Of a DNA stretch of 18,449 nucleotides, positions 12,711 to 18,449 are shown piece after piece. The notes below the pieces were generated by a model. It did no database searches. It worked only from the letters and a program-made list of their open reading frames with translations, and had not been told where the DNA came from. Position 1 is the stretch's first letter. Every line of letters begins with the position of its first letter. The stretch comes from JAAZKO01 sp964432115 (GTDB lineage Bacteria > Patescibacteriota > Microgenomatia > UBA1400 > PJMF01), in the NCBI GenBank assembly GCA_964432115.1, contig CAYSMC010000011.1, positions 1 to 18,449 of the forward strand, read 5' to 3'. The position numbers and the translations under genes are program-made.

Positions 12711-14399
12711 TTATTTGGATAATTCCCCCTCAATAGAACTGTCGAGCAAGACTTCTTGAGAATCTTGGAGTACTGGACGCCATTTACCAAACTTAGCGAT
12801 TAAGCTATTAAAATAGGTCAATTCTTTAACATCAAATAAAATCGAAAAATAAAGATAAACTAATAAAGCAATGGTACTGGTAGAAATAGTTAAAGCTATC
12901 AGATCAATGGTCCTACTTGTATCAAAAATTACCTCGTCTAGAATTTTAAATGGCAAATATAAGAAAACAGCCATGAAAAAACTTGCTAACAAAATTTTTA
13001 ATTGAGGAAAAAAGAAATCTTCAAAAGTAAAACACTTAATTTTTTTGTGTAATAAAATTAACATTAATAATAACTCAACAAAAGCCGTAACAGTAATCGA
13101 TATACCTAAACTAAAAACCCCCCAATTAAAAACATAAATTCCCAAGGTATTAGTGATCAAATAAATAACAACTGAGGCAGTGGTGACTAAAAAAGGAGCT
13201 TTGGTGTCTTTTAGTGCATAAAAACTACGGATTAGTAATTGCACCATTGCTTGAGCAGTAATGGAGACAGCAATTAAAGCTACTACCTTACCAGTAGTCA
13301 CAGTTGTTTGCCAAGGAAAATTGGCAGTACCAAAAACTAGACGTACAGCTGGCACACGCAAAATTAATAAAAGTACCGAAGCCGGCATCGCTAAAAAAGA
13401 AATTTGATTAAGTGATTGTAGTAATAGTTGATTGAATTTTTTTCTATTAATTGCTGCTGATTCTTCTGACAAAAAAGGGAAAGAAGCTTGACTAATCGGC
13501 ACACCAAAAAAACGAATGGGTAAAGTCATTAAACGACGAGCTAAGTTAATAATCACAAAACTTAAAGAACCAATACTTGTAGCAAAAAATCCCATAGCTA
13601 AATTTTGTAATTCACTGACTCCAACAGACATTAAACGTGGGGGCATCATGGCAAATAGCTTCTTCACTCCAATAAAACGCCAATTGAATAAAGCTTGCCA
13701 GCGATAACCGGTTTTAAAAATTAAGGGAAACTGAACAAGCATATGCAGTGCCGCTCCAATTACTACTCCCAATCCAGCAGCATAAATACCAAAATATCTA
13801 GCAAGAAACAAAGAACACAGAATGATACCTAAATTATAGATTAGGGGAGCTAGAGCTGGAATAATAAAACGCTGATAGGCCTGTAAAATCCCAGTTAAAA
13901 AATTAGAAATAGCAAAGAAAAATTGAGCAAACAACATGACTCTAGTTAAATTAACTGTAATATCTACCTGCTCTGGAGTGAATTCAACACCAGTACGTGC
14001 CATAGTAATCGGTCGAGCAAAAATAAAAGCTACAACTGAAAAAAAAGTAAAAATCAATAAAATTAAATTCATAACTATTGAAGTAAATTGAAAAGCTTTT
14101 TGTTTATCTTGTCTCTTTAATTCAGTAAATAAAGGAATAAAAGCAGCTGATAAGGCACCTAAAACAATGAGTTGAAAAAGTAGATCTGGGATCTGAAAAG
14201 CTACCTGAAAGGCTTCATAAGCTTGTTGACTGGCAACATTATTAAAAAAAAGTTTAATTAATACTCTTTCCCTCAATAAACCCAAGAGTGAAGACGAAAT
14301 ATTAGCCACTGTAATAACAAGTGCTGCTGACAAAATTGAATTTTGTTTTTTGGCCAACCAATAAGAATTGACCTTGAAAATTTTATTAAAAGAAATCAT
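12711..14399 (-). CDS. murJ: Lipid II flippase MurJ (MviN family)
   Basis: Flips the lipid-linked peptidoglycan precursor lipid II across the membrane. The 562-residue protein has about 14 hydrophobic segments. Near the N-terminus it has SSLLGLLRERVL (36-47) with the conserved arginines R43 and R45, then the family signature GALSAAFIPLF (81-91), and later ISQASFPFLSEE. These are typical of MurJ rather than of other MOP exporters. It is the first gene of a probable minus-strand operon leading into the pilN/pilO genes, and divergent from rpsT-lepA. Together with the PBP and GH18 genes it completes a local cell-wall theme. A TATAAT box only about a dozen bases before the ATG suggests a very short leader. 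The C-terminal ~30 residues beyond the last helix are hydrophilic. Confidence 0.93.
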   Translation of the reverse strand: MISFNKIFKVNSYWLAKKQNSILSAALVITVANISSSLLGLLRERVLIKLFFNNVASQQAYEAFQVAFQIPDLLFQLIVLGALSAAFIPLFTELKRQDKQKAFQFTSIVMNLILLIFTFFSVVAFIFARPITMARTGVEFTPEQVDITVNLTRVMLFAQFFFAISNFLTGILQAYQRFIIPALAPLIYNLGIILCSLFLARYFGIYAAGLGVVIGAALHMLVQFPLIFKTGYRWQALFNWRFIGVKKLFAMMPPRLMSVGVSELQNLAMGFFATSIGSLSFVIINLARRLMTLPIRFFGVPISQASFPFLSEESAAINRKKFNQLLLQSLNQISFLAMPASVLLLILRVPAVRLVFGTANFPWQTTVTTGKVVALIAVSITAQAMVQLLIRSFYALKDTKAPFLVTTASVVIYLITNTLGIYVFNWGVFSLGISITVTAFVELLLMLILLHKKIKCFTFEDFFFPQLKILLASFFMAVFLYLPFKILDEVIFDTSRTIDLIALTISTSTIALLVYLYFSILFDVKELTYFNSLIAKFGKWRPVLQDSQEVLLDSSIEGELSK

Positions 14400-14411
14400 A
14401 AGCTAAGTTTA

Positions 14412-14417
14412 ATTATA
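14412..14417 (-). promoter_or_regulatory. -10 box of the murJ promoter, near-leaderless
   Basis: A perfect TATAAT on the minus strand (14417-14412) ends 12 bp before the murJ ATG, so transcription would start about six bases ahead of the start codon. The -35 region is a pyrimidine run without a clear hexamer. No Shine-Dalgarno is present, which fits leaderless translation. Confidence 0.45.
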
Positions 14418-14484
14418 GAAAAAATCAGAAGAAAAAGAAATCCAAGATTTCACCAAAACTAATTTTAAAACAAATTGGTAAAAA

Positions 14485-14524
14485 CTTGTATGATTATCTC
14501 TTTTCTTGTATAATCACCTCTTGT
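14485..14524. repeat. Imperfect tandem 20-bp repeat spanning the rpsT promoter
   Basis: Two abutting 20-bp units (14485-14504 and 14505-14524) share 16 of 20 bases, beginning CTTGTAT in both. The second unit carries the perfect -10 box. The first carries TATGAT at the same place. Confidence 0.5.
14486..14514 (+). promoter_or_regulatory. rpsT-lepA promoter
   Basis: TTGTAT (14486-14491) and a perfect TATAAT (14509-14514) are separated by exactly 17 bp. The expected start site is about 28 bp before the rpsT ATG, which has an AAGGAA ribosome-binding site at 14537-14542. Confidence 0.65.
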
Positions 14525-14548
14525 TAAATTGAAAAAAAGGAAACATCA

Positions 14549-14788
14549 ATGCCAATTTTAAAAAATGCCAAGAAAGCACTCAGAGTCAGCAAGAAAAAAA
14601 ATATCGTGAATCGCAAGCTTAAGTCTCAAGTTAAAACAGCTATAGATCAAGTAAAAAAAGATCCTAATCCCAAAAATGTGTCCCTGGCTAGTAGTAAAAT
14701 TGATCGAGCTGTTAAAAAAAATTTAATTCACAAAAATAAAGCAGCTCGCGTCAAATCTAGACTTGCCAAGCTTAAAAGTAAATCGTAA
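14549..14788 (+). CDS. rpsT: 30S ribosomal protein S20
   Basis: Binds 16S rRNA early in small-subunit assembly. The 79 residues are basic and helical, slightly shorter than the usual ~85-88. The start MPILKNAKKALRVSKKKN matches the family pattern (MPNIKSAKKRVRxxxKRxxRN), and the second half has the diagnostic KIDRAVKKNLIHKNKAARVKSRL (50-72). A strong Shine-Dalgarno (AAGGAA, six bases before ATG) and a good promoter precede it. It is followed two bases after its stop by lepA. The rpsT/lepA neighbourhood is also seen in some Firmicutes, and both products act on the ribosome. Confidence 0.95.
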   Translation: MPILKNAKKALRVSKKKNIVNRKLKSQVKTAIDQVKKDPNPKNVSLASSKIDRAVKKNLIHKNKAARVKSRLAKLKSKS

Positions 14789-14790
14789 CA

Positions 14791-16611
14791 ATGGCAAATC
14801 TCTCTAGAATTAGAAATTTTTCTATCATTGCGCATGTAGATCACGGTAAGACTACCTTAACCGATGTGTTTTTGCGTTTAACAAATACTGTCAGCAAAAA
14901 AAAATTTCATGAGCGCATGATGGATTCCAACCCCATTGAACAAGAAAAGGGAGTAACTATCAAATTAGCCCCAGTGCGAATGAATTATAAGGGTTATATC
15001 CTTAATTTAATTGATACTCCAGGACATGTCGATTTTGCTTATGAAGTGAGTCGTTCTTTAGCTGCCTGTGAAGGAGCGGTAATATTAGTCGATGCTAGTC
15101 AAGGAGTGCAAGCACAAACTTTAGCTAATTATCAAAAAGCAAAAAATCTGGGTTTAACCATTATTCCTGTCATTAATAAAATCGATTTACCATCAGCAAA
15201 CGTCGAACAATGTTTGTTGGAAATGATGGAAATCTTTAATTTGAAGGAAAATGACATTTTACAAGTCAGCGCTAAAACAGGCATGGGAGTAGAAAAAATT
15301 TTAACAGCAATTATTGAGAAAATCCCAGCTCCACAACTCACGCTTGTTCAAGAGAAAAAGTTCATCAAGCAAAATATTCAGGGTGAAAAAAAGGCTACTC
15401 AAGCTTTAATTATTACTTCCAAATTTGATAATCACCAAGGAGCAATTGCCTACGTTAGAGTAGTTAGAGGTCAAATTAACAAAGAGAGTTTACATTTAAT
15501 GTCCACTGATACTAATTTTAATCCAATAGAAATCGGTGTCTTTACTCCTCATCCCACCAAAAAAGAGTTTTTAACAGCAGGTGAAGTAGGTTATATTGCT
15601 ACTGGTTTAAAAGACACTAGTCAATTAAAAATTGGTGACACTATTACCAGTGTTAAAGAAAAAAAATATGCTGATCGTTTGGCAGGATATCAAGAACCAC
15701 AAGCGATGGTATTTATGGAACTTTATCCAATTGATAGTGAAAATTTTACTGAATTAAAAGAAGCTATGGCAAAATTAAGTTTGCACGATAGTGCTTTACA
15801 ATATCAAAACACTAATTCTGCTGCTCTAGGTAATGGTCTGCGAGTAGGATTTTTAGGAATTTTTCACGCAGAAATAGTGAGAGAGAGACTCTCAAGAGAA
15901 TTTAATCTGGAATTAATTAGTACTGCACCATCTATTACTTATCAGATTATTATGCCCAATCAAGATAATGTACTAATCCATAATCCTGCTGAACTTCCAG
16001 AAGCAAATCAAATTAAAGAAATTAGAGAACCAATTTGCCAATTAAATATTTTTAGTCCAGAAAAATATTTATCTGCTATTATGAAACTTTGCCAAGAAAG
16101 AAGAGCTGAACTAAAAAATAGTCTGCGAACTGGGAATCGCAATCAACTCAAATATGAAATTCCTTTTGCTGAATTAGTCAATGATTTTCACGATCAACTT
16201 AAATCAATTACCTCTGGATTTGCCTCAATGGATTATCGCTTTAGTCATTATCAAGCCGTTGATGCAATTAAAGTCGATATTTTAATTAATTTCGTTAAAA
16301 TTGAAGCTTTAAGTTTCATTACCATCAAAAATAATGCTGATAAAAAAGCTAGAGCTATTGTTAAGAAACTCAAAGAAGTAGTGCCTAAACACATGTTTGA
16401 AATACCAATTCAAGCAGCAATTGGTGGTAAAATCATCGCTCGAGAAACTATCAAAGCTTTTCGCAAAGATGTTACTGCCAAATTATACGGTGGTGATCGC
16501 ACTAGGCGAATGAAATTACTTAAGAAACAAAGTAAGGGCAAAAAAAGAATGAAACAGTTCGGTAGAGTCGAACTCAATCAAGAAGCTTTTTTAGCCGTGC
16601 TCGAAAATTAG
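14791..16611 (+). CDS. lepA: Elongation factor 4 (LepA) ribosomal GTPase
   Basis: A ribosome-associated translational GTPase that can back-translocate or remodel stalled ribosomes. The 606-residue length is standard. The GTPase domain has G1 AHVDHGKT (14-21), switch-I T56 in GVTIK, G3 DTPGH (75-79, catalytic His79), G4 NKID (129-132) and G5 SAK (160-162). The LepA-specific C-terminal domain is clear (GGKIIARETIKAFRKDVTAK, YGGD.TRR.KLLKKQ..GKKRMKQ.G.V...QEAFLAVL), including the basic tail that enters the peptidyl-transferase region. It starts two bases after rpsT with no own Shine-Dalgarno, so translation is probably coupled. The stop codon overlaps the stop of the convergent SurA_N gene (TTAG at 16608-16611), leaving no room for a terminator between them. 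Confidence 0.97.
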   Translation: MANLSRIRNFSIIAHVDHGKTTLTDVFLRLTNTVSKKKFHERMMDSNPIEQEKGVTIKLAPVRMNYKGYILNLIDTPGHVDFAYEVSRSLAACEGAVILVDASQGVQAQTLANYQKAKNLGLTIIPVINKIDLPSANVEQCLLEMMEIFNLKENDILQVSAKTGMGVEKILTAIIEKIPAPQLTLVQEKKFIKQNIQGEKKATQALIITSKFDNHQGAIAYVRVVRGQINKESLHLMSTDTNFNPIEIGVFTPHPTKKEFLTAGEVGYIATGLKDTSQLKIGDTITSVKEKKYADRLAGYQEPQAMVFMELYPIDSENFTELKEAMAKLSLHDSALQYQNTNSAALGNGLRVGFLGIFHAEIVRERLSREFNLELISTAPSITYQIIMPNQDNVLIHNPAELPEANQIKEIREPICQLNIFSPEKYLSAIMKLCQERRAELKNSLRTGNRNQLKYEIPFAELVNDFHDQLKSITSGFASMDYRFSHYQAVDAIKVDILINFVKIEALSFITIKNNADKKARAIVKKLKEVVPKHMFEIPIQAAIGGKIIARETIKAFRKDVTAKLYGGDRTRRMKLLKKQSKGKKRMKQFGRVELNQEAFLAVLEN

Positions 16612-17417
16612 AGTGAGTCGCTTGGCTCAAATCTCAAATAACGAATATTAGCTTCACTGCGCAAAGTCTCCAACCATTCTTGCTGTGCTTCAGCGCGTTT
16701 TTCTTGAATTACTTGAGCTTCAATATCTTGTTTCATTTCCTCGAAGTTGGCATCTTCACCTAAAAATTCTTTATTAGTCTCAAAATATGCCATGATTTCT
16801 TCTTCAGTAACTTGAATTTTATCAGCTAAAATTTTATCGACTTGCAAATTAAGTCGAATATCTTGCTCTACCTCAGCTCTAGTGATGTTTTGCGTCGCTA
16901 ACAAATCATCTAAATTTTGATCTAAACTACTGTAATATGTCTCAATTTCAGTCATTTGATCAGCCACTGCTTGTTCATCAATCTCAATTTGAGCTTCATT
17001 TATAGCTTGATTAACTAATTCCATAGTGACCAAGGAATCTAAAATTTGACTAGCTCCCTGTTTTTCCAATTCGCTAATAACTTGAAAACGACTAATGGGT
17101 TTACCATTAACCATAGCTACAATCACTTGATCTCGAAGGAACCACAGGGCTAAAATAACTAATAATACAATAATTGGCCACAGTACCTTTTTAGGTTTTA
17201 AATCTTTACCAACAATTGCTTCTCGCTTGATAATTTGTTCACTTTTTTTACTGGCAATTTTTTTGGCACTGGCGCTGTTGCTCACTTTATTGTTTTTCGT
17301 AGTTTTCTTTGTTGTAACTTTTGTGGCACTAGCAACCCTCTTACTTGTTGGTTTTTTATTAACGGTCTTTTTTTTGCTTGCTTTAGACTGGGTCTTTTTG
17401 ATTTTTTTAGATGGCAT
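16608..17417 (-). CDS. SurA N-terminal-domain membrane protein with Lys-rich cytosolic tail
   Basis: A 269-residue protein: a Lys/Ser/Thr/Ala-rich cytosolic arm (1-77, histone-H1-tail-like), one membrane segment (78-96), then an extracytoplasmic SurA_N-type helical chaperone domain (about 98-216). That domain opens with VNGKPISRFQVISELE (103-118) and contains ITRAEVEQDIRLNLQVDKIL (178-197) and VTEEEIMAYFETNKEFL. In PrsA/SurA proteins a parvulin prolyl isomerase would follow; here there is only a short coiled-coil tail (222-257), so it is a chaperone-type protein without isomerase. The start is ATG at 17417, with GAAAGG six bases upstream. A longer frame to 17540 would cross the promoter region and is rejected. 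Confidence 0.78.
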   Translation of the reverse strand: MPSKKIKKTQSKASKKKTVNKKPTSKRVASATKVTTKKTTKNNKVSNSASAKKIASKKSEQIIKREAIVGKDLKPKKVLWPIIVLLVILALWFLRDQVIVAMVNGKPISRFQVISELEKQGASQILDSLVTMELVNQAINEAQIEIDEQAVADQMTEIETYYSSLDQNLDDLLATQNITRAEVEQDIRLNLQVDKILADKIQVTEEEIMAYFETNKEFLGEDANFEEMKQDIEAQVIQEKRAEAQQEWLETLRSEANIRYLRFEPSDSL

Positions 17418-17461
17418 ATCAACCTTTCTCTTAATTAAAAAATCTGACTTATTAGTTGTAT

Positions 17462-17489
17462 ATAGTAAGAAAAAATCAGACTGTATCAA
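17462..17489 (-). promoter_or_regulatory. Candidate promoter of the SurA_N gene
   Basis: On the minus strand, TTGATA (17489-17484, 5/6 match) and TACTAT (17467-17462, 4/6) are 16 bp apart, 45-72 bp before the ATG. Overlapping TATATA alternatives exist in the same AT-rich stretch. Confidence 0.3.
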
Positions 17490-17545
17490 AGTTATCATTT
17501 TTTGTGAAAAAATACTAGGGGAAAAACTTCTTATTAACAATAATG

Positions 17546-17551
17546 TATAAT
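17546..17551 (+). promoter_or_regulatory. Candidate -10 of the PH-domain gene
   Basis: TATAAT at 17546-17551 lies 29 bp before the chosen ATG. A second TATAAT at 17558-17563 is closer. No good -35 is seen for either, so the assignment is weak. Confidence 0.3.
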
Positions 17552-17580
17552 AATTAATATAATTATATTTGGATCAATTC

Positions 17581-18201
17581 ATGAAAAGCCAAAGAAAAAT
17601 TGAAGACTACTCAGAAATAATGAAACATGAAATTTCTAGTGACAATGCTCTTAAATCTTATATTCCTAAACCTAAAAAAATTTCCTTTGAAATACAAGAT
17701 CATGATGAAAAAATTATTTTAGTTTTACGTCAACATCCCATTACTCAAGTCAAGAGCGTGATTATTTTGCTTTTAGCTTTTTTATTTGTACCTTGGTTGT
17801 TGAGAATTTCTGGACTAATCAATGTGTTTCCTGATCAATTTAAATTAGCTTTTTATATTTTCTTGTTTGTCCTTTTCCTCGGAATGGCTTTTCGGCTTTT
17901 TCTGCTATGGTTTTTTAATGTTTATATTATTACTGACGAAAGAATTATAGATGTTGATTTTTTATCAATGATTTATAAAAACATCTCAACTGCTAAGACC
18001 GAAAATATCGAAGATGTGACTAAAAAAACTTCGGGAATTATGGCGTCACTTTTCGATTATGGCACAATTTTAATCCAAACCGCTGCTACAAAAAATGAAT
18101 TTGAATTCGAACATGTACCTCATCCTGCTAAAGTAGTTCGATTATTAAATGAACTAGTCTTAGAGGAAGAAAGAGAGAAAATAGAAGGGAGAGTCAATTA
18201 G
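17581..18201 (+). CDS. Bacterial PH-domain (bPH_2/YdbS-like) membrane protein
   Basis: A 206-residue protein: cytosolic N-terminus (1-56), two membrane helices (about 58-75 and 88-111), then a bacterial pleckstrin-homology domain. The signature NVYIITDERIIDVD (113-126) begins the PH strand set, followed by NIEDVTKKTSGIMASLFDYGTILIQTA (142-168) and FEFEHVPHPAKVVRLLNEL (174-192), matching the bPH_2 family. Such proteins are membrane-associated, and their ligands are mostly unknown. The ATG at 17581 is preferred (GGA ten bases upstream). A TTG at 17569 would add four residues. The next gene starts on the last base of its stop codon, so the two are translationally coupled. Confidence 0.85.
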   Translation: MKSQRKIEDYSEIMKHEISSDNALKSYIPKPKKISFEIQDHDEKIILVLRQHPITQVKSVIILLLAFLFVPWLLRISGLINVFPDQFKLAFYIFLFVLFLGMAFRLFLLWFFNVYIITDERIIDVDFLSMIYKNISTAKTENIEDVTKKTSGIMASLFDYGTILIQTAATKNEFEFEHVPHPAKVVRLLNELVLEEEREKIEGRVN

Positions 18202-18425
18202 TGCCAGAATTAATAATCAATCAAAATTTCATCTTGAGCCTGCTGAAAATATCTTTTATTCTCGGAGCTTTTTTTTATTTAATCTATGCTCTGGTTGTCG
18301 TTAAACAAATTATGGTGATGAAAAAAACTCTAATAACTGGCTTTAGTAATCTAATTAGCTTATTTGGTATTATTCACCTGATTATTGTAGCTACTACACT
18401 ATTGGCTTTTATAATATTTCTCTAA
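18201..18425 (+). CDS. Small two-helix membrane protein (DUF5657-like)
   Basis: A 74-residue protein starting at GTG on the final G of the upstream TAG stop. It has two hydrophobic helices (about 10-34 and 50-73), joined by a short basic cytosolic turn (KQIMVMKKTLITG). Similar two-helix proteins, which I recall as DUF5657, sit next to PH-domain proteins in Patescibacteria. The function is unknown. The one-base overlap suggests a complex or coordinated amounts with the PH protein. The family name is tentative, but the reading frame and coupling are clear. Confidence 0.65.
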   Translation: MPELIINQNFILSLLKISFILGAFFYLIYALVVVKQIMVMKKTLITGFSNLISLFGIIHLIIVATTLLAFIIFL

Positions 18426-18429
18426 AAAT

Positions 18430-18449
18430 AAAAAAACCCTTTGTTCTGG
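18430..18449 (-). terminator. Half of a probable intrinsic terminator at the right edge
   Basis: On the minus strand the end of the window reads CAAAGGG followed by seven T (18443-18430), the right arm and U-tract of a rho-independent terminator. The matching left arm would lie beyond 18449. As the plus strand starts with seven A, it may be a bidirectional terminator between this operon and a convergent gene. Confidence 0.4.

Noticed and set aside
17437..17481. Near-identical 12-mers (AAAAAATCTGAC / AAAAAATCAGAC) 33 bp apart before the SurA_N gene
   Set aside because: A-rich and imperfect, with no symmetry. Not enough to call an operator.
17418..17540. Longer start of the SurA_N gene (extra 41 residues)
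   Set aside because: The ATG at 17417 has a GAAAGG ribosome-binding site and begins the Lys-rich arm. The upstream part covers the divergent promoter region.
17227..17550. Plus-strand hydrophobic 107-codon frame
   Set aside because: Its Leu/Phe/Val richness is the complement of Lys/Thr codons of the SurA_N arm.
17569..17580. TTG start of the PH-domain gene
   Set aside because: ATG at 17581 is available and better spaced from the candidate promoter. The four extra residues add nothing recognisable.
1..18449. tRNA, rRNA, CRISPR, insertion sequence or prophage signals
   Set aside because: Intergenic gaps are all under about 180 bp and hold no cloverleaf, regular repeats, transposase or integrase. 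The window reads as ordinary chromosome.

Overview
This window is low-GC (roughly one-third GC), densely packed bacterial DNA. It looks like a chromosome segment from a Candidate Phyla Radiation (Patescibacteria) genome. The reasons are family content typical of that group (DUF5667 protein, SurA_N protein without a PPIase domain, bacterial PH protein followed by a two-helix DUF5657-like protein, FN3-type two-anchor surface protein), intergenic gaps mostly under 150 bp, and strict operon packing. Several reading frames end in TGA where the protein clearly stops, so the standard bacterial code applies and a UGA=Gly lineage (Absconditabacteria/Gracilibacteria) is disfavoured. A Microgenomates- or WWE3-like origin is a guess. 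No tRNA, rRNA, CRISPR array or insertion sequence is visible, and no gene-free stretch exceeds 300 bp.

Layout, left to right. (1) Minus strand 1-2840: nrdR, then a B12-dependent ribonucleotide reductase of the monomeric RTPR type (nrdJ), then a small Lys/Arg-rich protein cut by the window edge. Two 16-bp NrdR boxes exactly 32 bp apart lie upstream of nrdR. (2) Minus strand 2990-5376: a four-gene operon with overlapping or touching genes: an RnlA-like HEPN protein, a CMP-kinase-like P-loop protein lacking the Walker A lysine, a CPBP-like membrane protein, and a DUF5667 protein. This is the least understood and most interesting part. (3) Plus strand 5445-9069: class A penicillin-binding protein followed by a GH18 glycosidase, a cell-wall synthesis/remodelling pair. 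The PBP gene carries a GC-only inverted repeat inside a local GC-rich patch. (4) Minus strand 9081-14399: murJ (lipid II flippase), pilN-like, pilO-like, a small PilP-position membrane protein, and a large two-anchor FN3 surface protein. (5) Plus strand 14549-16611: rpsT and lepA. (6) Minus 16608-17417: SurA_N membrane protein, tail-to-tail with lepA. (7) Plus 17581-18425: a PH-domain membrane protein and a small two-helix membrane protein. The right edge shows half of a probable terminator.

The genes form functional blocks: deoxynucleotide supply with its own repressor; peptidoglycan precursor flipping, polymerisation and cutting; a type IV pilus inner-membrane platform; and translation. Promoter and start-codon assignments come from reading the sequence only. 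Family calls rest on motifs recognised by eye, not on searches.
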